The notes: a model not told the origin generated them from the letters alone. A DNA stretch of 64,000 nt from CAVONV01 sp963697355 (GCA_963697355.1 CAVONV010000032.1:434001-498000), one strand, 5' to 3'. Positions 9,696-19,991 are shown, counted from the stretch's first letter. Made by a program: numbers and translations.

Positions 9696-9720
9696 GAGAC
9701 AGGCGACCACCAGGAGAGAC

Positions 9721-11601
9721 GTGAAGTTGATACGCCGGTTGAAGGCCCAGTGTCCGACGAGCGCACCGCTTTGGCTCGGACTCCTGGGTATGACGTTAAT
9801 TACGGCACAAGCTTGTCAAAGTCCCGTCCTTGATTCGGCGGCACCCTTCTTTTTCGTCGATCAGCTTGCTCGTAAGGCGGGAACCTACGCTCGTGCCGAC
9901 TTGCCGAACCTACATCTTCAAGGAGACATCTCCACAGCGATCACCATCGCAGATGAGACTCGAAGAGCTCTGGCACCACCTTCTCCATCGAGACTGACCT
10001 TCGCGGTGGATCTACCGCCCAACCCCGTTTTGCGTTTCGCCATCGCTGCGGCCACGTTGGGTGGGCGGCCGACCCAGCGTTCACTTCTGGAGTTCCGCAT
10101 CTTCGCAGATGTAGGTCGCGGTGAGGAGCTCTGCTTCAGTCGAACCATCGAGCGTCCGAAGCGAAACCGGTGGCTGGATCATCAAGTGGATCTGGGTCAA
10201 TGGTCGGGCCGCAAAGTCCAACTCACATTCGACGTTCGACCTACAGAACAAACCGTCTCGAACAACGTGGTCTTCCCCATCTGGGGTAACCCTGTTCTCG
10301 AGAGTCAGACTCCGCAAGCCGGCAAACCCATGATCGTGATCTCCGTGGATTGCCTGCGGCCGGATCACGTCGGCGCCTATGGATATCGGAGGGACACGAC
10401 TCCACGAATCGACGCCTTCGCCTCGAAAGCCACCATCTTCAATACAGCGATAAGCACCTCTTCCTGGACGCTGACGACACACATGTCCATGCTGACCGGT
10501 CTCAACCCCTCCTTTCATGGAGTGAGTCGCACTCGCAAGCTTGCTGATGACCACCCCTACCTTCCAGACCTCTTGTCACAAAGAGGCTATGAAACGATAG
10601 GTGTGGTCTCGAGCGCGTACCTCTCTCATACCTTCGGTTATGACAGAAACTTCCACGAGTACCGCACCCTCAAGAGACCCCGAGCGAGTCAAACCGTTGA
10701 CGAAGCGTTGCTTCGACTTCGACGAAAAACGCACAAAAACCTGTTCCTGTTTCTCCACATCATCGATCCACACTGGCACTACCTTCCGCCGGAGGAGTTT
10801 ATCGAGCGGTTCGGTCCCCGCCCACATGATGTTGATGGACTAATGGGCAAAGTCATCGATCGAGAGCCGCCATCGGGCCCCGAAGAGATCGAACAACTCA
10901 TCAACTTGTATGACGCCGAGATCGCCTACGTGGACAGCGAGCTGGGCCGTTTCTTCGATGAGCTCGTGTCCATGAATCTCTATGATTCGTCACTCATTGT
11001 GGTCACCGCAGACCACGGCGAGGCTTTCTATGAGCACGGCTTCTGGCAGCATAGCGACACGCTCTACGAGGAAATGACCCGAGTTCCGCTCATTGTGAAA
11101 TGGCCAGGTCAACGGCACACGGGTCGAAGCGATGTTCCCGTCACGCTGAGGGATTTGTATCCCACGCTCCTGGAAGAAGCGGGGCTCGATACGGACATAC
11201 CCGGCGCTCGCAACCTTCAACCTATCGCGGAGGGGCTCGACGAAGAGGCCCGGTCGAGGATTCTCGTGAGCGAGGTGACGTGGCACAGGGATGGACCGAA
11301 CTTCATGAAGGTGGCCGTTCGCAACGGAGACCACAAGTATATTTCGAGCTTTCGTACTCGATCGGACGACAAACTGACGGTCGACGCGATTCTCGATGAA
11401 GAGCTGTACGATCTATCCAATGACCCCGGCGAATTGGTCAATCTTCTCCAAGATCCTTCTGTCGAAGTTGAACCCTATCGGAAAAAGGTCCTCGTCTATT
11501 TGGACACAGCCCGTGAGTATCAAAAGACGAGACAGGGCGAAGGGGTCATACTCGACGAGGAGACGAGGGAGAGGTTGAAACGTCTCGGATACCTACAATG
11601 A
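9721..11601 (+). CDS. Sulfatase-like lipoprotein with extra N-terminal beta domain
   Basis: 626 residues from the GTG at 9721, which has AGGAGAG a few bases upstream; the longer frame from 9664 would overlap the dehydrogenase. Hydrophobic signal ending AQAC (Cys32), a weak lipobox. Residues 35-200 form a beta-rich domain (ADETRRALAPPSPSR, NPVLRFAIAAATLG) shared with 1-355 and 22557-25316. The catalytic domain starts at MIVISVDCLRPDHVGAYGY. The nucleophile region is SSWTLTTHMSMLTGLNP (Thr250): Thr is kept, but both the Pro before and the Pro after it have changed. Second metal site TADHGEAFYEHGFWQH. The tail is KRLGYLQ. It overlaps the possible ATG of the next gene in an ATGA arrangement. Confidence 0.87.
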   Translation: MKLIRRLKAQCPTSAPLWLGLLGMTLITAQACQSPVLDSAAPFFFVDQLARKAGTYARADLPNLHLQGDISTAITIADETRRALAPPSPSRLTFAVDLPPNPVLRFAIAAATLGGRPTQRSLLEFRIFADVGRGEELCFSRTIERPKRNRWLDHQVDLGQWSGRKVQLTFDVRPTEQTVSNNVVFPIWGNPVLESQTPQAGKPMIVISVDCLRPDHVGAYGYRRDTTPRIDAFASKATIFNTAISTSSWTLTTHMSMLTGLNPSFHGVSRTRKLADDHPYLPDLLSQRGYETIGVVSSAYLSHTFGYDRNFHEYRTLKRPRASQTVDEALLRLRRKTHKNLFLFLHIIDPHWHYLPPEEFIERFGPRPHDVDGLMGKVIDREPPSGPEEIEQLINLYDAEIAYVDSELGRFFDELVSMNLYDSSLIVVTADHGEAFYEHGFWQHSDTLYEEMTRVPLIVKWPGQRHTGRSDVPVTLRDLYPTLLEEAGLDTDIPGARNLQPIAEGLDEEARSRILVSEVTWHRDGPNFMKVAVRNGDHKYISSFRTRSDDKLTVDAILDEELYDLSNDPGELVNLLQDPSVEVEPYRKKVLVYLDTAREYQKTRQGEGVILDEETRERLKRLGYLQ

Positions 11602-11642
11602 CCCATTACCACCATCGAGACCGCAGGATTAGGAGACGTGAC

Positions 11643-13109
11643 GTGGCGAGAAAGACGTTCACGATCTCGTTCTTGTTGTGGGTTCTTATAGCGACGGGAA
11701 CCTGTGCAGCGAAAGATCCTCGACCGAACTTCTTGTTCATCGTGGTCGATGACCTAGGCTATATGGACATCGGGGCAAACCACCCCGGAACGTTTTACGA
11801 AACGCCCCATATCGACAGATTGGCTTCCGAGGGAATGCGGTTCACTGATGGATACGCAGCCTCTCCGGTATGTTCCCCCACCCGTGCCAGCATTCTCACA
11901 GGCAAATACCCAACGCGTACGGGAATCACCGACTACATCCAACCGGAAGGAGGAAACCGGCCGGAAAACTGGCGACGAGCGACGCCACTCATCCCTGCAA
12001 GCTTTCGAGACCGTCTAGAGCTCGAGGAAGTGACTGTCGCCGAAGTATTGAAACAGGCGGGTTATGCGACTTTTTTTGCCGGTAAGTGGCACCTTGGACC
12101 CGAGGGGAGCTGGCCCGAAGACCAGGGATTCGACATCAACAAGGGTGGATATGACAGAGGTGGGCCCAAAAGCTACTTCTCCCCCTACGACAATCCCCGC
12201 CTCGAGGATGGACCCGAAGGAGAGTACCTGCCTGAGCGTCTCGCGTCAGAGACCGTCTCGTTCCTGGAAAATCACCAGAGCAAGCCCTTCATCGCCTTCG
12301 TGTCTTTTTATTCGGTACATACGCCACTGATGACGCGGGAAGACTTGAAGACCAAATACGAAGCAAAGGCCGGATTAATAGATGCAGACGGTCCCGCATG
12401 GGGTCACGAAGGCGCCAACAAGGTGCGTTTGGTGCAAAGTCATGCCGTCTATGCCGGTATGGTCGAAGCGATGGACCAAGCCGTCGGGAAGATACTCGAT
12501 GAACTGAAGGTCTTACGACTGGAAAAGAACACGATCGTCTTTTTCGTGTCGGACAACGGCGGGCTTGCGACGTCCGGGGGTCACCCTACTTCCAATCACC
12601 CACTGCGTGCCGGAAAGGGTTGGCTCTACGAAGGCGGCATCCGTGTGCCGATGATCGTCAAGTGGCCGGGTACGACTCCGCCGGGCAGCCTGTGTAACGT
12701 CCCGGTGATCACCAACGATTTCTATCCTACTATTTTGGCCATTGCCGGTCTTACCCCCCCGTCAGATCAACCTCGGGACGGCGTGAGTCTCTCGAGCTTA
12801 CTAGAAGCCAATGAGAATCTCGACCGCGAGGCGCTCTTTTGGCACTATCCCCACTACGGCAATCAGGGCGGTGCTCCAGCCGGCGCCATTCGCTCCGGTC
12901 GTTGGAAACTGATCGAGTGGTATGAGAACGGTCGAGTGGAGCTGTTCGATTTGGAGAAAGATATCGGTGAGCAACAAAACGTGGCTCGGGAATTCGAGGA
13001 AACGGCCGAACGACTTCGCCGGGATCTCGATGCTTGGCGTAAAGGAACCGGCGCCCTCATGCCGAGCCCGAATCCGATGGCTCAAACGGTCGTCGCGCCG
13101 AAACGATAG
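11643..13109 (+). CDS. Canonical formylglycine-type sulfatase, exported
   Basis: About 488 residues from the GTG at 11643, which has AGGAG 8 bases upstream; an ATG at 11598 overlapping the previous stop is the alternative. Signal peptide ARKTFTISFLLWVLIATG, then DPRPNFLFIVVDDLGYMDIG with the paired Asp metal ligands. The site PVCSPTRASILTGKYPTR has Cys77 and Arg81 of a full C-x-P-x-R motif, so the Cys can be converted to formylglycine. GKWHLG, SDNGG and the Lys-rich region after it agree with arylsulfatase/polysaccharide sulfatase families. Unlike its neighbours it lacks the C-terminal LGY tail. No formylglycine-generating enzyme or anaerobic maturase is in the window. Substrate is probably a sulfated glycan. 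Confidence 0.9.
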   Translation: MARKTFTISFLLWVLIATGTCAAKDPRPNFLFIVVDDLGYMDIGANHPGTFYETPHIDRLASEGMRFTDGYAASPVCSPTRASILTGKYPTRTGITDYIQPEGGNRPENWRRATPLIPASFRDRLELEEVTVAEVLKQAGYATFFAGKWHLGPEGSWPEDQGFDINKGGYDRGGPKSYFSPYDNPRLEDGPEGEYLPERLASETVSFLENHQSKPFIAFVSFYSVHTPLMTREDLKTKYEAKAGLIDADGPAWGHEGANKVRLVQSHAVYAGMVEAMDQAVGKILDELKVLRLEKNTIVFFVSDNGGLATSGGHPTSNHPLRAGKGWLYEGGIRVPMIVKWPGTTPPGSLCNVPVITNDFYPTILAIAGLTPPSDQPRDGVSLSSLLEANENLDREALFWHYPHYGNQGGAPAGAIRSGRWKLIEWYENGRVELFDLEKDIGEQQNVAREFEETAERLRRDLDAWRKGTGALMPSPNPMAQTVVAPKR

Positions 13110-13146
13110 AGTCCTCGAGCGCTTCCACCAAAGGACCCGGTTCCAT

Positions 13147-13177
13147 TTGAGGCCCGGTGGGCTCTCCCCGGTATAAT
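13147..13177 (+). promoter_or_regulatory. Candidate promoter ahead of the GT2 gene
   Basis: TTGAGG at 13147-13152 and an exact TATAAT at 13172-13177 are separated by 19 bases, slightly long. The -10 sits inside a direct repeat CCCGGTAT-AATCT-CCCGGTAT. It lies in the 100-base gap before the gene at 13209. Confidence 0.35.
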
Positions 13178-13208
13178 CTCCCGGTATGCGTGACAGTTCG
13201 GATTTTAA

Positions 13209-14396
13209 ATGACACAAAGACCCGAGAACCGAGGCGAGATCGAGCTCTCCATTGTGATGCCTTGCCTGAACGAAGCCGAGACACTGGGCACCTGCATCCA
13301 AAAGGCGTTGCGCAGCCTCGAGGAAAATGACATCAAAGGCGAGATCGTCGTCGCCGACAACGGTAGCACGGATGGTTCGCGAGAGATCGCAACGAGCATG
13401 GGAGCCAGGTTGGTCCAAGTCGAGACCAAAGGTTATGGTAGCGCGCTTCTGGGAGGTATCTCCGCGGCGCGGGGCAAATACATCATCATGGGAGACGCGG
13501 ACGACAGTTACGATTTCTCGAACTTGATGCCGTTCGTCTCCAAACTGCGCGAAGACTACGACCTCGTCATGGGCAACCGCTTCCAAGGCGGCATCGAGCC
13601 CGGGGCGATGCCGGCGCTCCACCGGTATTTCGGCAACCCGCTTCTCACCGGAATCGGCCGGCTGCTTTTCAAGAGTCCCTCCGGCGACTTCCACTGCGGT
13701 TTGCGCGGATTCCGGAAGGACGCCGCACAGAGAATGAACCTGCAAACAACCGGTATGGAGTTCGCGTCCGAAATGGTCGTCAAGGCAACCCTCCTTGGCA
13801 TGCGGGTGGCCGAGGTTCCCACCACTCTCTCCCCGGACGGTCGAAGCCGCCCCCCACATCTTCGAAGTTGGAGAGATGGATGGCGCCACTTGCGGTTTCT
13901 GTTCCTCTATAGCCCCAGGTGGCTATTCTTGTATCCCGGGCTGCTTCTCATGCTCGCAGGTGTGCTCGTCGGCCTCTGGATACTTCCCGCCCCCCGAACC
14001 ATAGGCAACGTGACATTCGATGTTCACACACTGCTCTACGCGGCCGCCGCCGTTTTCATCGGCTACCAATCGGTCACATTCGCGGTCTTTACGAAAATCT
14101 TCGCCGTCAACGAGGGACTGATGCCCCAAGATCCGCGCCTCAACAAGATGTTCCGCTACGTCACTCTCGAGGTCGGTCTGGCTGTGGGCTTTTTCCTTAT
14201 TGTCTTGGGAGTACTGGGCACCGTTGGAGCGATCCGTGACTGGGAAGCACGTTCGTTCGGGCCGCTGGAGCCGACACGAATGCTCCGACTCACCATCCCT
14301 GCCGTCTTGTCGCTGACATTGGGGTGCCAGGTCGTATTGTCGAGCTTCTTTTTGAGCGTTCTAGGACTCGGTCGTCACCGGGGAGAAGCGCGATGA
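13209..14396 (+). CDS. GT2 glycosyltransferase, polyprenyl-phosphate sugar synthase type
   Basis: 395 residues. The N-terminal 230 form a GT-A domain: SIVMPCLNEAETLG, VVADNGSTDGS and the metal-binding MGDADDSYDFS. The acceptor side reads GDFHCGLRGFRKDAA and MEFASEMVVKA, typical of dolichol-phosphate mannose synthase/GtrB/DPG-synthase-like proteins. Four hydrophobic helices follow (about 235-390). Such enzymes load a hexose onto undecaprenyl phosphate at the cytoplasmic face, making donors for GT-C enzymes; the several GT-C-like genes here would be natural consumers, which is inference. The stop overlaps the next start (ATGA). Confidence 0.87.
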   Translation: MTQRPENRGEIELSIVMPCLNEAETLGTCIQKALRSLEENDIKGEIVVADNGSTDGSREIATSMGARLVQVETKGYGSALLGGISAARGKYIIMGDADDSYDFSNLMPFVSKLREDYDLVMGNRFQGGIEPGAMPALHRYFGNPLLTGIGRLLFKSPSGDFHCGLRGFRKDAAQRMNLQTTGMEFASEMVVKATLLGMRVAEVPTTLSPDGRSRPPHLRSWRDGWRHLRFLFLYSPRWLFLYPGLLLMLAGVLVGLWILPAPRTIGNVTFDVHTLLYAAAAVFIGYQSVTFAVFTKIFAVNEGLMPQDPRLNKMFRYVTLEVGLAVGFFLIVLGVLGTVGAIRDWEARSFGPLEPTRMLRLTIPAVLSLTLGCQVVLSSFFLSVLGLGRHRGEAR

Positions 14397-14965
14397 AGGC
14401 CGTCGACCGATGGCTGCAGACCTGGAGGATCCTGAAAGCCCGTTCCTACATCAAAAAAGGCTCGCGGGTGCTCGATGTGGGTTGCGCGGACGGAGCGCTG
14501 TTCAAGCAGCTCGGAACGCTGATCGACGAGGGTGTGGGATTGGATCCGGATCTCGAAGCGCCCATCGAGGTCGAAGGATACCGACTCTTGCCGGGGACCT
14601 TTCCAAACGACTTGGAAGGCGAAGGGCCGTTCGATGTCATCACCATGTTGGCCGTCCTCGAGCACATCGAGCCCCAACATCAACGTGAAATGGCACGAGG
14701 CTGTTCCCAATACTTGAAACCGGGCGGATACCTCGTTGTCACAACGCCGGCGCCGATGGTGGATCACATCCTGGATGCTCTTGCCGCTCTCCGCATCATC
14801 GACGGAATGTCCTTGGAACAGCACTATGGTTTCGATCCCAAGGATACACCCAAGATATTTGTCGACCACGGTCTAGAGCTGATCAAGGCGGAAAAATTCC
14901 AGCTTGGACTCAACCATCTCTTCCTCTTCCGGAAAACCGCAGCACCGAAGGCCTCATTGGGATGA
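14393..14965 (+). CDS. Class I SAM-dependent methyltransferase
   Basis: 190 residues from the ATG at 14393, overlapping the stop of the GT2 gene and preceded by GGGGAGAAG. Motif I VLDVGCADGALFKQL, motif II-like GVGLDPD, and FDVITMLAVLEHIEP give a complete methyltransferase core, followed by LKPGGYLVVTTPAP. Its acceptor is unknown; the setting suggests a sugar or lipid-linked intermediate. The end overlaps the next start (ATGAG). Confidence 0.83.
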   Translation: MKAVDRWLQTWRILKARSYIKKGSRVLDVGCADGALFKQLGTLIDEGVGLDPDLEAPIEVEGYRLLPGTFPNDLEGEGPFDVITMLAVLEHIEPQHQREMARGCSQYLKPGGYLVVTTPAPMVDHILDALAALRIIDGMSLEQHYGFDPKDTPKIFVDHGLELIKAEKFQLGLNHLFLFRKTAAPKASLG

Positions 14966-17143
14966 GTAGGTTCCGCGATGTGGCGTGGTTGGCCGCTTAC
15001 CTCGCATTGGCTTTTGTTTTGCTCATGCCGCTTGCTCTTCACATGGAGACGCAGCTCCCCGACGATGGAGACTCCGTGCTCGGTCTATGGATCATCTGGT
15101 GGGGAGCAACTCATCTTGACATGGGCTATCCGGGGATTCTCGAGGCGAATGCGTACTTTCCCCACAAGGGCGCTCTTTTGTATTCGGAGCCCATGCTGAG
15201 TCAGGCCTTGCTGTCATGGCCTTTGTTCAACCTTCTCGACAACCCGGTTCTTGCAGCCAACCTCCTGACTTGGATCACTCTAGGTCTGAGTGCATTTTGC
15301 GGCCATCTTTTGTTCCGAGAGTTCACCGGCAGCGATGCTTCGGCCGCCGTCGGCGCCGTCTCCTACGCATTTTGCTCGTTCAACCTTTCCCAGATTCCGC
15401 GTGTGCAGCTCATTAGCCTCCAATGGTTGCCGCTGGCTCTCTTGTGCCTGCACCGATTTTTCTACCGAGACAAGAAGAGCTACTTGCCGGCTTTCGTACT
15501 CTTTTCTGTTCTTCATGGGTTGGCCTGCTTCTACTACCTTGCCTTTTACGCCATCATCCTCGCCGTCCTCGTGCCGACTTATTTCTTTACATGTCGAACT
15601 TGGGAGAAGAAAGCCGCGACGCTTTGGCTCGCAGCATCTGGAGGGTTCATTGGCGTTATCTTTCTGTTCGTCGCCCGTCCATTTCTCGAGCTCTACCGGC
15701 ATTACGGCTTTGCGGGAATCCCGACCAGTTTCGACCTCGCCAGATATTTCCAGCCTCCGTACGGAAACCCGCTCTACGCTTTTCTCGCAAACGGCCCTCA
15801 CCTCGTCGATTATTTTCTCGGGTATATTGCGTTGCCGGTGGCGCTCTTCGGATTATGGAGATTCGCCCGCTCCAACTCCGAAAGTCGAACGACAACCATC
15901 GCATGCGCCTTCTTCGTTTTGGGTGTTCTGGGCTTCGTGTTCTCCGGAGGGCCGGACCTCATCTTCAACGGTTCCCCTGTCGGTCCCGGCCCTTACCAGA
16001 TCGTTCAAAAAGTGGGTCCCTTCGCCAACTTGCGTGATCCGGATCGATTTTCCCTATTGCTTCGACTTGCGCTGAGCTTGTTCGTGGCAAAAGCAGCGAA
16101 TGATCTTTTCGCGCGGAGTCGAGGATACCGAAGAGCTCTTGGATGTACAGTGCTCGCCGTTGTCCTGCTGAGTGAGCAGTGGTCCCCCCGCTATGCGCAG
16201 GGCACCGAGATCCCTGCCGTCGAAAAAGTTCCGGATGTCTACGCGTGGCTTACGACACGCCAGGACCGAGGTGCCCTCGCGGAGCTTCCCGTCCTTCCCT
16301 TCCGTTTCGTCCGTTTCAACACAATGGAAGCCTATTTTTCGACCTTCCACCAACGGCCCATCCTCTTCAACAAGCCCAGCTTTTATCCTCCGGCAATGGA
16401 GTACTTGCGGTGGGAGCTTCGCAATTTCCCCGATGATAGCTCCACAACGCTCCTCCGTGCGATCGGGGTCCGCACCGTCGTCGTGCATCCCAAGCGTTGG
16501 GGAAGTCCGCGGCAACAGTCCCGACGATTGAGACACCTCCAAGTCCGAGGTTCCGATTTTCCACTCCTAAGGAAGTTTCCCGACCGAGACTTCCCGGTTT
16601 GGAACGACTACCGGCTCGGTGGCGAACAGCTACACGCCGTCAAGCCCATGTCTGAGGAAGGTCTTCCCCGAGATTGCCAATGCAGGTTGGTGGACCGAGC
16701 CGAATATGAGCTAGAGGGCAGCGGATCGAGCGATCCTCGCTGGGCTACTGACGGAGACCGGACGACGAAATGGACCACCGGGACCACGCAAGAGGAGGGC
16801 GATTTTTTGGATATCGTTTTCGATCGGCCTCGACGTCCTGCGCGCATCGAGATCGAGATGTCGTTCCCCTATGAGGAGTTTGCCCGCAACCTCGAGTTCA
16901 ACGGCTATCGTGACACCGACATGCGCAGAGTCCAGCAAGTCGAGGACATCTGGTACAAGGTGGGCCTCATCCGCCAACTGATCGAAGACCCGTTCAAGGC
17001 AAGACTCCGGTACGATTCTCGAGCCCCCAACCGTGGAGCGCCTGCGGCTGTTCATCCATCAAACCGAGCCCGGCTCTCAACCTTGGAGCGTTTCGGAAAT
17101 CCACGTCTACGAGCTCGACGAGGAGTCCCAACGGAGCGAATAG
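14962..17143 (+). CDS. GT-C-like membrane protein with C-terminal discoidin-like domain; frameshifted near 17024
   Basis: Starts with ATG overlapping the previous stop. About 690 residues follow: roughly twelve membrane helices with a loop reading PDDGDSVLGLWIIWWG, then a soluble part. From about residue 575 (VDRAEYELEGSGSSDPRWATDGDRTTKW) it resembles an F5/8-type carbohydrate-binding domain. The original frame runs on to 17247 over the start of the next gene with unnatural sequence. Shifted by one base after the C5 run at 17024-17028, it instead gives TVERLRLFIHQTE..., WSVSEIHVYELDEE and a stop at 17141-17143, two bases before the next ATG. That tail is clearly the real one. An extra C in the run, either a sequencing error or a mutation, explains it. 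Confidence 0.8.
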
Positions 17144-17144
17144 C

Positions 17145-17858
17145 ATGGAGACACCCGAACGCCATGGCGAGTACGACCACCGAGGTGACTACCATCGTCA
17201 CCTGGACCCGGACTGGAGCTATACCCCGATTTACAAACAGAAGCTGAAACTCGTCGATCGGTTCGTATCCCAATTGCCCCCGGAGACTCGCATCTTGGAT
17301 GCCGGTGCAGGAGAAGGCGCCTTGGTGGACAGGTACCGCTCGCAGGGCTATGACTGCCGAGGGGTAGATACCGAATATCGTTCCGAGCTCGTGGAGAGAG
17401 GCAGCCTGCTATCACTCCCGTTCGAGAGCGGAACATTTGGCGCGGTTTTGTGCCTGGATGTATTGGAGCACATCAACCTGCTCGAACAACCGCCGGCCCT
17501 GCGGGAAATTCGGCGCGTCCTCGTACCGGAAGGAAGACTGCTCCTCAGCGTCCCCAATCTGGCCCATCTTCACAGCCGAATCAAGTTTCTCTTGAGCGGG
17601 AGCTTCACTCGCACTTCTTCAGTCGATCGACATCCGGGAGACCGGCCCGTTGGCGAGTATCTAGGACTGCTCCGAGAAAGTGGCTACTGCATCGTTGCCC
17701 GTGGAGGCGTCTTTCCGACGGTGCCCATCCTTTTCCGGCTCGTCAACCGTCGACCCAGACGCTTCGGTTGGGTGGTACCGTCCTTGGACCGATTGCTTCC
17801 GTTACCCGGCTGGTGTTTCCTCAACGTGATCGAGACAAAATTGGCCCAACCGCCGTGA
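17145..17858 (+). CDS. Class I SAM-dependent methyltransferase
   Basis: 237 residues. Motif I ILDAGAGEGALVDRY, the acidic strand-2 end RGVDTEY, then FGAVLCLDVLEHINLLEQP and LVPEGRLLLSVPN. The C-terminal section (HPGDRPVGEYLGLLRESGY) is common in methyltransferases that sit beside glycosyltransferases. It follows the corrected stop of the GT-C-like gene by one base, so it is translated in the same operon. Confidence 0.83.
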   Translation: METPERHGEYDHRGDYHRHLDPDWSYTPIYKQKLKLVDRFVSQLPPETRILDAGAGEGALVDRYRSQGYDCRGVDTEYRSELVERGSLLSLPFESGTFGAVLCLDVLEHINLLEQPPALREIRRVLVPEGRLLLSVPNLAHLHSRIKFLLSGSFTRTSSVDRHPGDRPVGEYLGLLRESGYCIVARGGVFPTVPILFRLVNRRPRRFGWVVPSLDRLLPLPGWCFLNVIETKLAQPP

Positions 17859-18092
17859 AATACTCGACGGATGGGGTTTCCGATAATATCCGCTCTGTCC
17901 GCTCACTTTTTTGCTTGAGTATCGGACTTGAAGATGGTACAGTAATTGCTACGCTGTATGGCTTGCACGGGATTATTGTGCTAATGCCAGAGGGAATTAA
18001 GTACATATTTACAACGTCCCCGCTCAAACGCCGAGGAAAATCCCCTATTTTTGACTTTCGCGCCAGGTCACGTCACCGGAGGTTCACTTAAC
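17859..18092 (+). promoter_or_regulatory. AT-richer leader with a candidate promoter at 17915-17943
   Basis: A 234-base gap, visibly richer in A/T than its flanks. TTGAGT at 17915-17920 and TACAGT at 17938-17943 are 17 bases apart, each matching four of six sigma-70 consensus positions. A good ribosome-binding site (GGAGG, 18078-18082) precedes the ATG at 18093. No known riboswitch motif was recognised in the leader of about 150 bases. Confidence 0.4.
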
Positions 18093-19991
18093 ATGAGAAG
18101 ACGCCAAATCATTATAGGACTAGCTTTTACATCTATATTAGTTCTAGCGATAAGCCCATCTTTTGCGGAAGAGATAGCACCAGGACATATCCTGAATCCA
18201 CTTGGGCTCCAACTGAATTTCACCTGCGCCTACAACTCGGAAAACGACGAGTACCTCATCGCGGGAACAGGATTCAACAGCACGAGTGGCACCCAACCCC
18301 AGGCCTTTGTCGTACACTTGAGTCCGGCGGGCACGGTCTCGGGCGTGACCTATTTATCCCCGAGCAGCTTGGTACAAGAACACGACATTGCCTACAATCC
18401 TGACCGTAACGAGTACATCGTCGTTTGGCGAAACGACAATCTCGCAGGATACGCCACTTACTTAGACGGCAACGGAAACGAGATCGGAAGCGAGTTCCTG
18501 TTTTCTTCAAGCGCCCGATCACTCCGAGTTGATTATTCGACTGTAAGCAACAAATACATGGTGTCTTTCCTCAGCGGCAGCGATGTCTACTACCGGATCA
18601 TCGATGGCGACAGCACGTCCGGCACGCCGTTGCCTGAACCTCGCAGGCTCGTGCAATTGGCCGCCTTCGGTCCCGCGATCGCCTACGGCTCGACGCCGGA
18701 CAAGTTCCTCATCACGTACCATCAGGAAGCAGGCGGTGGCAATACGGACAACATCTATGGCAGGTTCGTGCCGGGCGATGGCAATCCTGCCAACATGTCA
18801 GGCAGACTGAATATTGACACGCAACCTGGTCTACAGCAGGCATCGCATGTGGCCTACGCCTCTTCGGTCAACCGATGGATGGTCGTCTTCTCGACATGGG
18901 AGAACGGCAATAGAGATGCAAAGGCGGCTTTGGTTGCCGCCAACGGCTCCGTCGTGAGGACCACCTGGATTGCCACTTCGCCTCTCTGGGATGTCGCACA
19001 AGCCGTCACCTACAATTCCGCCACGGACAGGTTCTTCGTTGTGTGGCGAGAAGAACCCTATGGCTTTGGCCGACCCGTTAATCCCGATACGGGCCAACGA
19101 GAACCCATAGTTCAATTCTCAAATGAAGATGCCTTCTTCGAAGATGCCTGTTCTCGCAACCTGCCGGCTGGCCCCCAATACCTGGGAGTGTGGCGCAATC
19201 AATTAAACGACGGCATCCATGCCGGAATTGTCGGGGACCTCGCGCCCGTGCCTGTCGACGAGCTTCCGTTCGGCAGTTTCGACACGCCGAATGATGGTGT
19301 GACAGGAGTCGCTGGCGCCATTGCGGTCACAGGATGGGCTCTAGACGATGTCGAAGTCACGGGAGTCCAGATCATGAGAGATCCGATCGCGGGTGAGGGG
19401 ACGTCTCTCGTATTTATCGGAGACGCCGTGTTTGTGGAAGGTGCGCGGCCTGACGTTGAGACAGCCTATCCGGGTTACCCCAACAACACACGCGCTGGTT
19501 GGGGTTACATGATGTTGACGAACGTCTTGCCCAATCAAGGCAACGGTGCGTATGTCATCCACGCTATTGCCAGGGATACAAGCGGTCAGGAAGTGACCCT
19601 GGGGAGAAAGACGATCACATGCAACAACGGCAGCGCGACTTTGCCGTTTGGCACGATCGACACGCCGACTCAGGGTGGCACGGTGTCGGGCACGATCCAA
19701 AACTGGGGTTGGGTATTGACGCCGCTACCGGCGCCGACCACGATTCCCGCGGACGGCCACACCATACGCGTGTTCGTGGACGGAGTGCAAGTGGGTAGCG
19801 TAGGCGCCGGTGTATCCCGAGGGGATATCACGAGTCTGTTTCCCGGGTACGACACGACGACAGCGGTGCACTACTTCAATCTCAATACGACTCTCTATAC
19901 CAATGGCGTACATCAGATATGGTGGATCGCCGAAGATAGCGCAGGCAACGCCGACGGGATTGGATCACGTTTCTTCTCGATCTCGAACTAG
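18093..19991 (+). CDS. Exported six-blade propeller-like protein with C-terminal VTGWALDD/GWALTP module
   Basis: 632 residues from the ATG at 18093, which has GGAGG 10 bases upstream. Signal peptide with basic MRRRQ start, ending at about SFAEE. Residues 35-380 contain six repeats of the type 'AYN-x(5)-Y-x-V-x-W' (CAYNSENDEYLIAG, IAYNPDRNEYIVVW, VDYSTVSNKYMVSF, IAYGSTPDKFLITY, VAYASSVNRWMVVF, VTYNSATDRFFVVW), which fits a six-bladed beta propeller. Residues 392-632 are the double Ig-like module shared with four other proteins here: first half GSFDTP...VTGWALDD...RPDVE...GWGYMMLTN, second half PFGTIDTPTQGG...NWGWVLTP...RGDITSLFPGY...ADGIGSRFF. Probably a secreted or surface protein; the ligand is unknown. 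Confidence 0.82.
   Translation: MRRRQIIIGLAFTSILVLAISPSFAEEIAPGHILNPLGLQLNFTCAYNSENDEYLIAGTGFNSTSGTQPQAFVVHLSPAGTVSGVTYLSPSSLVQEHDIAYNPDRNEYIVVWRNDNLAGYATYLDGNGNEIGSEFLFSSSARSLRVDYSTVSNKYMVSFLSGSDVYYRIIDGDSTSGTPLPEPRRLVQLAAFGPAIAYGSTPDKFLITYHQEAGGGNTDNIYGRFVPGDGNPANMSGRLNIDTQPGLQQASHVAYASSVNRWMVVFSTWENGNRDAKAALVAANGSVVRTTWIATSPLWDVAQAVTYNSATDRFFVVWREEPYGFGRPVNPDTGQREPIVQFSNEDAFFEDACSRNLPAGPQYLGVWRNQLNDGIHAGIVGDLAPVPVDELPFGSFDTPNDGVTGVAGAIAVTGWALDDVEVTGVQIMRDPIAGEGTSLVFIGDAVFVEGARPDVETAYPGYPNNTRAGWGYMMLTNVLPNQGNGAYVIHAIARDTSGQEVTLGRKTITCNNGSATLPFGTIDTPTQGGTVSGTIQNWGWVLTPLPAPTTIPADGHTIRVFVDGVQVGSVGAGVSRGDITSLFPGYDTTTAVHYFNLNTTLYTNGVHQIWWIAEDSAGNADGIGSRFFSISN

Noticed and set aside
11598..13109. 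A Thr-type assignment for the sulfatase at 11643
   Set aside because: It has a full CSPTR motif and paired Asp metal ligands, so it is a canonical formylglycine sulfatase and must be kept apart from its neighbours.
12801..13889. A 362-codon open frame on the minus strand over the sulfatase and GT2 genes, with similar long antisense frames at 2686-3579 and 8895-9710
   Set aside because: They lie opposite confidently assigned genes, translate to Arg/His-rich sequence without motifs, and are typical shadow frames in GC-rich DNA.
17030..17247. The unshifted 3' extension of the GT-C-like gene beyond the C5 run
   Set aside because: It becomes Arg/Pro/Thr-rich, overlaps the start of the next methyltransferase by about 100 bases, and the +1 frame gives a proper domain ending and a stop two bases before that gene.
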